A stretch of 53,270 nucleotides of DNA, taken from Streptomyces sp. NRRL F-2580 (lineage in GTDB: Bacteria > Actinomycetota > Actinomycetes > Streptomycetales > Streptomycetaceae). The translations under genes were made by a program, and so were the position numbers. Location of the stretch: NCBI RefSeq assembly GCF_000720115.1, contig NZ_JOIR01000043.1:1-53270 (forward strand), in the 5' to 3' direction. The notes under the pieces are model-generated. The model was not told the origin of the DNA. It ran no database searches and worked only from the letters and a program-made list of their open reading frames with translations. Positions 15,310-23,688 of this stretch are shown piece by piece (position 1 is the stretch's first letter; each line of letters opens with the position of its first letter).

Positions 15310-16973
15310 ACCCCTCAATTCCGACCACCTCCGCCTATCCGGCCGTCGCCGCCCACGGACGCGTCACCTTCCTCGGTGCCGGCCCCGGCGACCCGGGTCT
15401 GCTGACGCTGCGCGCCGTCGAGGCGCTCGCCGCCGCGGACGTACTGATCGCGGAGCCCGAGGTGCTCGAGGTCGTACGGACGCATGCGCGCGCGAATGTC
15501 GACACGCCGCAGTTGACGATCGCTGACGAAGTGTCAGCAGCCGCCGGGGTCCCGGTGATCCGGGACGCGGCCAATCTTGTCATGGAGGCCGCACGTTCCG
15601 GCAGGCGGGTCGTACGTGCCGTCACGGGCGACCCCGGGCTCGACGGCAACGCGGCCGAGGAGATGCTCGTCTGCGCCACCGCCGGCATCCCCTTCGAGGT
15701 GGTGCCCGGAGTCGCGACCGCGGTCGGCGTGCCCGCGTACGCCGGTGTCCCGCTGCGCGACAAGCAGGGCGCGGACGTCCGCTTCGTCGACGCGAAGACG
15801 GCCTCGGCGCGCTGCTGGAGCGAGGTCGGCGCGAGCGACGGGATCCTCGTCGTCTCCGCGACGCTGGAGACCGTGTCGGCGGCCGCCGCCGAGCTGGTGA
15901 GCGCCGGGCGCAAGCCCGACACCCCGCTGACGGTGACCGTCGCCGGCACCACCACGCGGCAGCGGACCTGGTGCGCGACGCTGGGCACGATCGCCCAGGT
16001 GTTCAAGCAGGGCAAGGTGCTCCCGTCCCCCGAGGGAGCCCGTTCCGTCATAGCCGTGGTCGGTGAGCACAGCGCTGCCGCGCGGCGCGAGGACCTGGCC
16101 TGGTTCGAGTCGAAGCCGCTGTTCGGCTGGCGGGTCCTCGTACCGCGCACCAAGGAGCAGGCCGCCTCGCTCTCCGACCAACTGCGTTCGTACGGCGCGG
16201 TGCCCCACGAGGTGCCGACCATCGCCGTGGAGCCGCCGCGCACCCCGCAGCAGATGGAGCGTGCGGTGAAGGGCCTGGTGACGGGCCGCTACGAGTGGAT
16301 CGCCTTCACCTCGGTCAACGCCGTGAAGGCCGTCCGCGAGAAGTTCGAGGAGTACGGGCTCGACGCGCGCGCCTTCGCGGGCATCAAGGTCGCCGCGGTG
16401 GGCGAGCAGACCGCCGCCGCGCTGGTGGAGTTCGGCGTGAAGCCGGACCTGGTGCCGAGCGGTGAGCAGTCCGCGGCCGGACTGCTGGAGGACTGGCCGC
16501 CGTACGACCCGGTCTTCGACCCGATCGACCGCGTGTTCCTGCCGCGGGCCGACATCGCGACCGAGACGCTGGTCGCCGGGCTGATCGAGCTCGGGTGGGA
16601 GGTCGACGACGTCACGGCCTACCGGACCGTGCGGGCGTCGCCGCCGCCGGCGGACACGCGCGAGGCGATCAAGGGCGGCGGGTTCGACGCCGTGCTCTTC
16701 ACGTCGTCGAGCACCGTACGCAACCTGGTGGGCATCGCCGGCAAGCCGCACAACGTGACCGTCATCGCCTGTATCGGGCCGGCGACGGCCAAGACGGCGG
16801 AGGAGCACGGGCTGCGGGTCGACGTCCTGTCGCCGGAGCCGAGCGTCAGCAAGCTGGCGGAGGCGCTGGCCGAGTACGGCGCGGCGCGCCGCGAGGCGGC
16901 CAAGGAGGCCGGCGAGACGGTGTTCCGGCCGAGCGAGCGCCGGCCGGGGGCACGGCGCCGCCGTACCACCTAG
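15306..16973 (+). CDS. hemD: fused uroporphyrinogen-III C-methyltransferase-like / uroporphyrinogen-III synthase
   Basis: The protein has 555 residues and two domains. Residues about 18-255 resemble tetrapyrrole methylases (FLGAGPGDPGLLTLRA, then VVPGVATAVGVPAYAGVPL). However, the usual GDPFxFGRGGEE loop is replaced by GDPGLDGNAAEEM and the YDxLV motif is missing. Residues about 265-530 are the HemD domain (WRVLVPRTKEQA, then WIAFTSVNAVKAV, FLPRADIATETL, LFTSSSTVRNLVGIAG). HemD closes ring D to give uroporphyrinogen III. The divergent methylase half is also seen in mycobacterial homologues (recollection), so methyltransferase activity is uncertain. It is TTG-started, overlapping hemC. Last gene of the operon. 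Confidence 0.93.
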   Translation: MNPSIPTTSAYPAVAAHGRVTFLGAGPGDPGLLTLRAVEALAAADVLIAEPEVLEVVRTHARANVDTPQLTIADEVSAAAGVPVIRDAANLVMEAARSGRRVVRAVTGDPGLDGNAAEEMLVCATAGIPFEVVPGVATAVGVPAYAGVPLRDKQGADVRFVDAKTASARCWSEVGASDGILVVSATLETVSAAAAELVSAGRKPDTPLTVTVAGTTTRQRTWCATLGTIAQVFKQGKVLPSPEGARSVIAVVGEHSAAARREDLAWFESKPLFGWRVLVPRTKEQAASLSDQLRSYGAVPHEVPTIAVEPPRTPQQMERAVKGLVTGRYEWIAFTSVNAVKAVREKFEEYGLDARAFAGIKVAAVGEQTAAALVEFGVKPDLVPSGEQSAAGLLEDWPPYDPVFDPIDRVFLPRADIATETLVAGLIELGWEVDDVTAYRTVRASPPPADTREAIKGGGFDAVLFTSSSTVRNLVGIAGKPHNVTVIACIGPATAKTAEEHGLRVDVLSPEPSVSKLAEALAEYGAARREAAKEAGETVFRPSERRPGARRRRTT

Positions 16974-16994
16974 CGGTGGGCTGAGCAGTGATGT

Positions 16995-17036
16995 GGGCGG
17001 GGCCCGGCGCTGGTGCGCCGGGCCCCGCCCCGTTTC
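16995..17036 (+). terminator. terminator of the rex-hemACD operon
   Basis: GGGCGGGGCCCGGCGC and GCGCCGGGCCCCGCCC form a perfect 16-bp stem with a TGGT loop, followed by CGTTTCG. It is 21 bp after the hemD stop. Confidence 0.88.
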
Positions 17037-17082
17037 GTCGGCTGCCCGGCCGGGCGGGCAGCCGGGCGGCCGGGCGGGGTGG

Positions 17083-17225
17083 GGGCGGTTTCGGCGGGGC
17101 CGGGCGCGCGCCGGGGCGTCTCCTCGGGCGCCGAACGTGGCGGGGGGTCGGAAGGCGGGGCGGAAGTGCGTTCGGCGCCCTGCGGGGATCGCCCCGGCAC
17201 ACTCCCGGCCCCGCCGAAACCGCCC
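17083..17225. repeat. 143-bp nested inverted repeat upstream of hemB
   Basis: Three perfect stems nest inside each other: 22 bp (17083-17104 with 17204-17225), 9 bp (17110-17118 with 17190-17198) and 12 bp (17126-17137 with 17169-17180). The internal loops are small (5/5 and 7/9 nt) and the apical loop is 31 nt. No open frame of its own is evident. The rest of the 413-bp hemD-hemB gap is GC-rich low-complexity sequence. The hemB promoter should lie between 17225 and 17387. Confidence 0.85.
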
Positions 17226-17386
17226 GGGCGGGTGCCGCTTTGGGTGCTCCCGCCCCGGTGCCCGCCGCGTTCCGGCCGGCCCCGGTGCGCACCCGGCCGC
17301 GTCGGAGGTCCCCTGGGGGTTGGGGGCGGGGGCTTGGCCCCTACGCTTGTTGCGACTGCTGTCGATGCTCGAAGAGGCGACTGAAG

Positions 17387-18385
17387 ATGAGCACGTACGG
17401 ATCCTTCCCCGGCTCGCGGCCCCGCCGGCTGCGCACCACCCCGGCGATGCGGCGGATGGTCGCGGAGAACCGGCTGCACCCCTCGGACCTGATCCTTCCC
17501 GCGTTCGTACGGGAGGGCATCAGCGAGCCCCTGGCGATCTCGGCGATGCCCGGCGTCGTCCAGCACACGCGGGACACGTTGCGGAAGGCCGCCGTGGAGG
17601 CGGTCGAGGCGGGGGTCGCGGGGATCATGCTGTTCGGCGTCCCGGCCGACGAGAACAAGGACGCGCTGGGCACGGCGGGCACGGAGCCGGACGGGATCCT
17701 GCAGGTCGCGATCCGCGACGTGAAGGCCGAGGTGGGGGACGATCTGGTGATCATGTCCGACCTCTGTCTGGACGAGTACACCGACCACGGACACTGCGGC
17801 GTGCTGGACGAGCACGGGCGGGTGGACAACGACGCGACGCTGGAGCGGTACGCCGAGATGGCGCAGGTCCAGGCCGACGCGGGCGTCCACATGGTGGGCC
17901 CGAGCGGGATGATGGACGGCCAGGTCGGCGTCATCCGCGACGCGCTGGACGAGACCGGGCACGAGGACGTGTCCATCCTCGCGTACACGGCGAAGTACTC
18001 CTCCGCCTTCTACGGGCCCTTCCGGGAGGCCGTCGCCTCCTCGCTCCAGGGCGACCGCAAGACGTACCAGCAGGACCCGGCGAACGCCCGCGAGTCCCTG
18101 CGGGAGCTGGCCCTCGACCTGGAGGAGGGCGCGGACATGGTCATGGTCAAGCCGGCCGGCCCCTACCTCGACATCCTGTACCGGGTCGCGCAGGCGGTGG
18201 ACGTCCCGGTGGCGGCGTACCAGATCAGCGGCGAGTTCGCGATGATCGAGGCGGCCGCGGAGAAGGGCTGGATCGAGCGAGACCGGGCCATCCTGGAGAC
18301 CCTGTTGGGCATCAAGCGGGCGGGCGCCGACACGATCCTCACCTACTGGGCGACCGAGGTCGCCGGCTGGCTGCGCAACGCCTGA
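17387..18385 (+). CDS. hemB: delta-aminolevulinic acid dehydratase (porphobilinogen synthase)
   Basis: The protein has 332 residues. It contains the active-site lysines in [14 protein letters not shown] and [14 protein letters not shown], and the cysteine/aspartate metal region [15 protein letters not shown]. It condenses two aminolevulinates to porphobilinogen, the step between HemA/HemL and HemC. ATG 17387 lies in a weak ribosome-binding context. The gene is separate from rex-hemACD, after the operon terminator and the large inverted repeat, so it probably has its own promoter. It runs to within six bases of a converging gene. Confidence 0.96.
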   Translation: MSTYGSFPGSRPRRLRTTPAMRRMVAENRLHPSDLILPAFVREGISEPLAISAMPGVVQHTRDTLRKAAVEAVEAGVAGIMLFGVPADENKDALGTAGTEPDGILQVAIRDVKAEVGDDLVIMSDLCLDEYTDHGHCGVLDEHGRVDNDATLERYAEMAQVQADAGVHMVGPSGMMDGQVGVIRDALDETGHEDVSILAYTAKYSSAFYGPFREAVASSLQGDRKTYQQDPANARESLRELALDLEEGADMVMVKPAGPYLDILYRVAQAVDVPVAAYQISGEFAMIEAAAEKGWIERDRAILETLLGIKRAGADTILTYWATEVAGWLRNA

Positions 18386-18391
18386 CCCGCT

Positions 18392-18736
18392 CTACGGCCA
18401 GTCGACGAGGCCGTTGAAGACGACGAAGTCGAGGACGACCGCCGCCGGGGCGGCCACCGCGAACCACACCCTGGCGGCGGCGTGGCGCCGTTGCCAGGGC
18501 AGGGCCCATGCGGCGAGCAACAGGACCAGGACCACGGCCAGGCCGGACCCGAACACGGGGAAGGCGATGCCGTAGGAGGCGTCGAAGCGGTCGCTCGCCG
18601 CTTCACCACAGGAGTCGCACGCCATCGGCGACAGTCCGACGAAGAAGAACGCGACGGCCGCGAGCGGCAGCGTGAGCAGGGTGGAGACGAGCGGCGCGAC
18701 GAACGCACGGGGGTGGCGGGCGGTGTCCGGGGTCAT
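18392..18736 (-). CDS. small membrane protein, unknown function
   Basis: The protein has 114 residues and three hydrophobic segments: FVAPLVSTLLTLPLAAVAFF, FGSGLAVVLVLLLAAWAL and a third near the C-terminus (VWFAVAAPAAVVLDFVVF). CDSC lies in the loop after TM1. No family was recognised. It converges with hemB, stop against stop, with six bases between and no terminator. The start is ATG 18736 with AAGGAG 12-17 bases upstream. Confidence 0.7.
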   Translation of the reverse strand: MTPDTARHPRAFVAPLVSTLLTLPLAAVAFFFVGLSPMACDSCGEAASDRFDASYGIAFPVFGSGLAVVLVLLLAAWALPWQRRHAAARVWFAVAAPAAVVLDFVVFNGLVDWP

Positions 18737-18865
18737 GGATCCAGTGAACTCCTTGCGAAGGCATGGAACATGAGTGCGCATACTCAGGTGACCCTGGTGG
18801 TCCACCTGCGAAACTCTTAGGCGTACGTACGTATGTGGCGTGGCAGCGCCGAAGAGGGGGTGGAC

Positions 18866-19252
18866 ATGACGGACGGCGATCTGAGGGTCTCGAAGGACGG
18901 CCTCACCAAACTCGCGGACGACCTCGATGAGATGCAGGGTCATCTGGAGCGCCAGATCCGGAACATGGACCGGGTGGTCGACAGCATCGCGGCGGGCTGG
19001 CAAGGGCCCACCGCCACGGCCTACCGCGCCCTGCACCGGGGGGCCGCCGAGGACGCCGTGCGCATCCGGCAGGTGCTCGCCCTCCTCGAACGGGCGACCA
19101 GGGCCTCGCGTGACGGGTTCACGGCCCAGGAGCTGGAGGTCCTGGCCGCGTTCAGGCGCGTCCAGAGCCAGGAGGACGTGACCGCGTCCGCCGCGGAGCT
19201 GACCGTGCCGGACCAGCCGGCCGCCCCGCACAGCCGTCTGCAGGACATCTGA
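18866..19252 (+). CDS. WXG100-like type VII secretion protein
   Basis: The protein has 128 residues. It is helical, with LTKLADDLDEMQGHLERQ, then the turn GWQGPTATAYR that carries the W-x-G signature, then a second helix. A tail of about 30 residues follows (PDQPAAPHSRLQDI). This is the ESAT-6/WXG100 fold, usually secreted as a dimer by a type VII system. It heads a same-strand run with a second WXG100 gene and a toxin, so it is probably the export partner of that toxin. ATG 18866 follows GAGGGGG. Confidence 0.8.
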   Translation: MTDGDLRVSKDGLTKLADDLDEMQGHLERQIRNMDRVVDSIAAGWQGPTATAYRALHRGAAEDAVRIRQVLALLERATRASRDGFTAQELEVLAAFRRVQSQEDVTASAAELTVPDQPAAPHSRLQDI

Positions 19253-19274
19253 GAGCAGCGAGGAACCACACCAC

Positions 19275-19580
19275 ATGTCGGACGACGACCGGATAACTGT
19301 CGATTTCGCCACCCTGCAGCGCCTGTCGGGGGATCTGGAGGAGATCCTCAAGGACCTCAACGAGAAGCTGGAGCTGCTGTACGAGCGCTCCAAGAAGGCC
19401 GTTCTGAGCTGGGACGGCGAGGCCCGGCAGGCCTTCATCGACGAGCTGGACAAGTGGGACCGCTCGGCCCAGGACCTCAAGGCCGCGCAGGCCTGGCTGC
19501 ACGAGGTCGTGGTCAAGGGTCACCTCAACTACGCCGCGGCGAACAGGTCCGTGCTCCAGGGCTGGGGAGGCGGCGCCTGA
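19275..19580 (+). CDS. WXG100 family type VII secretion protein
   Basis: The protein has 101 residues. Two helices (TLQRLSGDLEEILKDLNEKL and the later QDLKAAQAWLHEVV) flank the turn VLSWDGEARQAF, which contains W-x-G. The length is typical of the family. It lies 22 bp after the first WXG100 gene, and its stop overlaps the toxin start (TGATG). The two WXG100 products could form a heterodimer that carries the toxin to the secretion ATPase; no secretion ATPase gene is in the window. Confidence 0.87.
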   Translation: MSDDDRITVDFATLQRLSGDLEEILKDLNEKLELLYERSKKAVLSWDGEARQAFIDELDKWDRSAQDLKAAQAWLHEVVVKGHLNYAAANRSVLQGWGGGA

Positions 19581-21403
19581 TGGCCGGACCCACTCCGGGC
19601 CCGCCGAGCTCCGGGGCGCAGCCGCCCGCCGGCGGCGGCAACATCGACGTCAAGCCGTCGAGCCTGTGGACCGTCTCCGGACAGGTCGCCGGTCAGCAGG
19701 ATCCCATGATGCGCGGTGGGAACACGCTCGTGCAGGACCTGCAGAAGTACCCGGACGCCGGCGGGGCGGGCACCGAGGCCGAGAAGTTCGCGGCGGCCTA
19801 CAAGAAGATAGGCAACCGCTGGCTGGAGGTGCTGGGCAAGAGCGTGGTCAGCATCGGCGGTGTCGCCGTCGGCTTCACGGAGACCGCCAACGCCTACACC
19901 AAGGCCGACGCGGCGGCCCACCCCAAGCCCGGGCAGGCCCCGGAGCAGCGCCCGCTGCCGACGGTCATCGACAAGGACCCCAAGTTCGCCAGCGTCCCCG
20001 ACATCAAATGGGGTGACGACGACGGCGGCGACGACCTGATCCGCGGTGCGATGGAGGGCATACCGGAGATCGTCCGGGACGTCCTGCAACCCGTCGCGAA
20101 GCACATCTTCCGTGTCGGCAAGGTGGCGGACGTACACCCCTTCCCGCAGCAGCACTACCTCAACTCGCACTGCCACAGCTGGATGAACGCCTCGGTCGTC
20201 CCGGGCAACACGGCAGCCGAGCTGACGAGGATCATCGGCACCATCACCAACCACCAGAAGGCCGACTGGGAAGCCGCCATGCGGACGTTCTGCAGCGCGC
20301 TGTGGGGCGCGACGGACTGGGGGCAGTCCGGTCCGTCCCGGCACGGCTACCAGTGGGCGCATACCGCCGGTCCGCACGGGGCGAAGGCGCCCACGGGCAG
20401 TCAGCCGGTGATGACCGTCCTGAACGACGTGGCGATCAAGATCAGCGACTGTCTGCGCGAGTACGCGGAAGCCGCCGTCGAGCTGAACCACGACGTCTTC
20501 GAAGAGCTCAAGCGGGCCATGAAGCAGGCCGCCATGAGCATCATCGAGGACTTGGAGAAGGCCAAGGAGAAGCCCAGCGTCAAGAGCATCGTCGGCGCGG
20601 TCACCAGCGTGGCCAGCGGGGTCGGCGGGGTCACCGGGCTCCTGCTGAAGTTCGACGTCAACACGGTCATGAAGCTGGACAAGGCCAAGCTGAACCGGAT
20701 CGTGGACAAGTACACCGGCATCGTGGACGGCCTCACCACGCGCATGAACGAGCTTGAGGGCGTCCTGGACGAAGCGCACCGGAGCGCCCCGAAGTTCGAG
20801 GCCGGCGTCGCCCGCGCCCACGGCTTCGGTGCCCGCTCGCTCAACGACTTCAAGCACGAGCAGCAGTGGACCGTCCCGGGCGCGAACGGCAACATGGCCT
20901 TCGACCTCGCGGCCAACGAGTACCTCGGTGGCGGCCACACCCTGGACAAGCACGTGGGCAAGACCGACGAGCAGCTCGCGCAGCGCCTGCGCGACCAGTC
21001 GCAGCCGGCCGCCACGTGGCCCGAGAACAGCAGGCCCACCATCGGTGGTTCGTCGAGCTTCAAGACGATCGCGGACGCGCAGCGGCTCACCGAGCAGAAC
21101 ATGCGGCTGACGCAGTCCGAGATCGACGCCTGGCTCGCCTCCAACCCGCAGGACGGCCAGAACAAGGCCTTCGTGAGCAAGACGCCCAACGGCGAGGCCA
21201 GCGGCAGCTACGTCTCCAAACAGCCCACGCCCAACCAGGACGGGTCCGCCGGCACGATCCCGGGGACGGGCTACAAGGATCACGGCCTCAATGCGAAGGC
21301 GATCGACGTCCAGTACGTCAAGACCGTCCTCAAGTACGATTCCAGCCTCGATCCGCCGTACATCATCTACACGTCGATGCCCGCGCCCAGACCGACCCCG
21401 TAG
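19580..21403 (+). CDS. type VII-associated polymorphic toxin with RNase A-like C-terminal domain
   Basis: The protein has 607 residues. It has a Pro/Gly-rich start (1-25), a helical N-terminal delivery region (about 30-115), a middle helical region (to about 420) and a C-terminal toxin domain from about 445. The toxin domain shows GGHTLDKHVGKTDEQLAQRL (H453, H458), then SSFKTIADAQRL with IDAWLAS, and ends YIIYTSMPAP. This order (HVGK, ASSF...W, then C-terminal T-x-x-P) fits the bacterial CdiA-CT RNase A domain (PF18431-like), whose catalytic set includes a His and C-terminal Thr/Tyr. It is likely exported by type VII secretion and cleaves RNA in rival cells. Putative immunity genes follow. 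Confidence 0.8.
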   Translation: MAGPTPGPPSSGAQPPAGGGNIDVKPSSLWTVSGQVAGQQDPMMRGGNTLVQDLQKYPDAGGAGTEAEKFAAAYKKIGNRWLEVLGKSVVSIGGVAVGFTETANAYTKADAAAHPKPGQAPEQRPLPTVIDKDPKFASVPDIKWGDDDGGDDLIRGAMEGIPEIVRDVLQPVAKHIFRVGKVADVHPFPQQHYLNSHCHSWMNASVVPGNTAAELTRIIGTITNHQKADWEAAMRTFCSALWGATDWGQSGPSRHGYQWAHTAGPHGAKAPTGSQPVMTVLNDVAIKISDCLREYAEAAVELNHDVFEELKRAMKQAAMSIIEDLEKAKEKPSVKSIVGAVTSVASGVGGVTGLLLKFDVNTVMKLDKAKLNRIVDKYTGIVDGLTTRMNELEGVLDEAHRSAPKFEAGVARAHGFGARSLNDFKHEQQWTVPGANGNMAFDLAANEYLGGGHTLDKHVGKTDEQLAQRLRDQSQPAATWPENSRPTIGGSSSFKTIADAQRLTEQNMRLTQSEIDAWLASNPQDGQNKAFVSKTPNGEASGSYVSKQPTPNQDGSAGTIPGTGYKDHGLNAKAIDVQYVKTVLKYDSSLDPPYIIYTSMPAPRPTP

Positions 21404-21411
21404 GGACCCTG

Positions 21412-22002
21412 ATGAACGCCCCCGACAGCACCACTTGGGAAGCGGCGGTACGGCACCTCTACGACGACGGGTTCGCGTTCGTCGCCACCGGTCCGCGGGG
21501 GCACGAGGACTGGCGGGCCGACGTGCTCGCCGTCATGGAACGCGCCGTCTCCGATCCGCGCGGATGGGCGGGGATCGACCCGATCGCGCACGAACGCACT
21601 GCGGAGTACCCCGCCGTCCCGTTCTGCCGCCCGGCCTTCAGGGACGATCCGTTGCGCCCGCTCACCCCGGCCGACATCGGGGAACGGCTGTACGAGATCG
21701 ACCGTGCGAGTGCCGAGAACCTCCTCCTCGCGCTCACCGACGGCGGCTGCACCCTGCGGAACCTCGAAAGGTTCAGTGAGAGCTTCGACGAGCTGCAGGG
21801 CATGGCTCGCACCATTCTCGGCCGCTATGGGGACACATTCACCTGTCACAGCAACCTCGGCCAAGCCAGGCGCGCAGGCAAGCTGGACTTCGGGGGGGAA
21901 TCCATGGGCTGGACGCCGATGACCTTCTACGGGGAGGACTGCGGCCTGGTCATCGTCTCCGACACCGAGGTCGGGCTGTTCTGGGCATTCGACGACATCT
22001 GA
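21412..22002 (+). CDS. putative immunity protein 1
   Basis: The protein has 196 residues, is soluble and acidic, and is encoded eight bases after the toxin stop. No known family was recognised. It is paralogous to the next gene: both start with TWEAA, share GPRxHEDWxxDVLAVMER and DPRGW, and end LVIVSDTEVGLFWAF versus LIAVSADEVGVFWSF, while the middle diverges. Position directly after the toxin and the strained paralogy point to immunity against the RNase A-like domain. That function is inferred. Confidence 0.7.
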   Translation: MNAPDSTTWEAAVRHLYDDGFAFVATGPRGHEDWRADVLAVMERAVSDPRGWAGIDPIAHERTAEYPAVPFCRPAFRDDPLRPLTPADIGERLYEIDRASAENLLLALTDGGCTLRNLERFSESFDELQGMARTILGRYGDTFTCHSNLGQARRAGKLDFGGESMGWTPMTFYGEDCGLVIVSDTEVGLFWAFDDI

Positions 22003-22021
22003 GCCCTGGGAGGGTCAATCC

Positions 22022-22597
22022 ATGCCGACACAATCCACCGAGGCCGTCACCTGGGAAGCCGCGCTGCTGCGGCTCCTGGAGGACGTCTTCACCTTTGCCA
22101 GGAGCGGGCCCCGGTCGCACGAGGACTGGGCCGAGGACGTCCTTGCCGTCATGGAGCGGTCGGTCGCCGATCCACGGGGCTGGTCCGCCCTGGATCCGGA
22201 GACGTTCAAGGAGGGACGGGAGGCCGGCTTCCCCTCCTACCCGTTCCGGGCGGTGACCGCCGAGGACCTGCGCGCCGGGCTCCGGCCGATCACGGCCGGC
22301 GCCGCCGTCGAGCTGCTCGCCTCGCTCGCGCAGGAGTGGTTCTTCGAGGGTTCCCCGGTCCGGTCCCGGGAGGACCGGGACGCGGTGCTCGCGGACGCCC
22401 GGACCCTGCTGGACCGGTTCGGCCCCGATGCGGCGTTCTGGACCTCATCCGACCTCGCCCGCGCCTCCGACGCGCCCGACTTCCTGGCGCGGGACCTCGA
22501 AGGCGGCCACCCCTTCACCGACTACATGATGGACCTCGGCCTGATCGCGGTGTCGGCGGACGAGGTCGGCGTCTTCTGGTCGTTCAACGCGAATTGA
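22022..22597 (+). CDS. putative immunity protein 2 (paralogue of the preceding)
   Basis: The protein has 191 residues. The N-terminal 50 and C-terminal 20 residues closely match the preceding protein; the central 100 residues do not, as expected where toxin-contact surfaces change. GGGAGG lies before ATG 22022. It may be a spare immunity gene against a related toxin, kept after recombination of toxin tips. Function is inferred from the context. Confidence 0.68.
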   Translation: MPTQSTEAVTWEAALLRLLEDVFTFARSGPRSHEDWAEDVLAVMERSVADPRGWSALDPETFKEGREAGFPSYPFRAVTAEDLRAGLRPITAGAAVELLASLAQEWFFEGSPVRSREDRDAVLADARTLLDRFGPDAAFWTSSDLARASDAPDFLARDLEGGHPFTDYMMDLGLIAVSADEVGVFWSFNAN

Positions 22598-22609
22598 GAC
22601 AATGATCCG

Positions 22610-22909
22610 ATGCTGACCCGATCCGCCACCTACCCCGACAGGGAGACCGCGCAGTGGGCCACCCAGCAGGTGGTGACCGCCAACGAGCAGGTCATCCACC
22701 GCTGGCTCGCCCAGGGGACGCGGGCCCGCCTCACCCTCGAAGCCGCCTGGCCGTCCCGTGAGGAGCCCGTCGGCCGGGTGCAGCTGGAGGCGATGCTGCT
22801 CGCCGGCCAGGGGCCCGTCGACGTCCGCGCCGCCCGCGTCGTCCTGCGCCGTGAGCCCGCCAGCCCGTACGGATTCGTCGTCATGACGACCGTCCCGTTC
22901 TACCCGTAG
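22610..22909 (+). CDS. orphan toxin C-terminal cassette (truncated RNase A-like domain)
   Basis: The product has 99 residues. SATYPDRETAQWATQQVV, then NEQVIHRWLAQG, matches the second half of the RNase A-like toxin domain (compare SSFKTIADAQ and IDAWLAS in the full toxin). It ends GFVVMTTVPFYP, matching the T-x-x-P ending. The first half with HVGK is absent: upstream in the same frame is the stop of the preceding immunity gene, only four codons before the ATG. Alone it should lack the catalytic histidine. It fits an orphan toxin-tip cassette kept with its own immunity gene. Confidence 0.72.
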   Translation: MLTRSATYPDRETAQWATQQVVTANEQVIHRWLAQGTRARLTLEAAWPSREEPVGRVQLEAMLLAGQGPVDVRAARVVLRREPASPYGFVVMTTVPFYP

Positions 22910-22921
22910 AGGCGACCGACC

Positions 22922-23578
22922 GTGTCCATGAAGCCCCTCGAACACGACCGGCGCTACGGCGAGCTCGACCAGGTGCTGCGCGCCTACCTCGGCCAGCCCG
23001 CCGACGACACGGCGGAGCAGCGCAGTCGCGCGCTGGACGCCTACCTGCGCCACACCTGGCACACCCGCCCCTGGGCCATTGCGGAGGCCGAGCGCCAGCT
23101 GCGCGAGTACGGCCACAACCCTCCGGGGCGCCTGCGGATCGACCTCGGCGAGTTCTACGCCGTCCCCGACGTCGGGATCCCGCAGTCCGCCATCGGTGAC
23201 TGGCTCTTCGTGCTCGCCGACCACCTCAAGCAGAGCATCGAGGACGGCGAGGTGCCGCCGCCGGCGAACCCGCAGACGCACTGGGAGTGGCACGCGCGGT
23301 TCCCGGAGACGGCGCAGCTGCTGGGCGGCTGGTTCTCGCAGGACATCGTCGACGAGTTCCCCGACCACGAGGCGGCGGTCGCGGACTACGCCGCCACCAC
23401 CGACCCGCAGATCGTCGCCCGCCTCGTCGGTGAGCTGCACGAACTGATCGCGCTCCCGCTGGACGAGGGCGACTACGCCCTGGCCGCCGCTGAGCTCGGC
23501 ATGGAGGTCAACCCGCCCGAGCCGTTCTCGTACGGGGCGTGGTTCCGGACGGTGGCGGCGACACTGACCGCCGGCTGA
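22922..23578 (+). CDS. CdiI-like contact-dependent inhibition immunity protein
   Basis: The protein has 218 residues. It begins ERDRRY-like with LEHDRRYGELDQVLRAYLGQ, then TWHTRPWAIAEAERQLREY. The segments FPETAQLLGGWFSQDI and DEFPDHEAAVADYA resemble the CdiI_2 immunity family that accompanies RNase A-type CDI toxins (recollection). It lies 12 bp after the orphan toxin cassette and so probably neutralises that toxin type. It is the last gene of the toxin locus, before a perfect hairpin. Confidence 0.78.
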   Translation: MSMKPLEHDRRYGELDQVLRAYLGQPADDTAEQRSRALDAYLRHTWHTRPWAIAEAERQLREYGHNPPGRLRIDLGEFYAVPDVGIPQSAIGDWLFVLADHLKQSIEDGEVPPPANPQTHWEWHARFPETAQLLGGWFSQDIVDEFPDHEAAVADYAATTDPQIVARLVGELHELIALPLDEGDYALAAAELGMEVNPPEPFSYGAWFRTVAATLTAG

Positions 23579-23601
23579 CCGCTGCCTGACGCCGCCTGAC
23601 G

Positions 23602-23625
23602 GCCGGGAGCCCGCGGGCTCCCGGC
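23602..23625 (+). terminator. terminator at the end of the toxin locus
   Basis: GCCGGGAGCCCGCGGGCTCC with CGGC is a perfect 24-base palindrome, 23 bp after the last immunity gene. No T-run follows. Confidence 0.7.
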
Positions 23626-23688
23626 TCGCGCCGCCCCTGCCGCGGGCGCACCCTGGAGGGAAGGGTGACCCCCTGGAGGTGATGCACC

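Noticed and set aside
16970..17962. Minus-strand frame across the hemD-hemB gap
   Set aside because: It is Pro/Arg/Gly low complexity plus antisense of hemB, with no ribosome binding site or motif. It is an artefact of GC-rich sequence.
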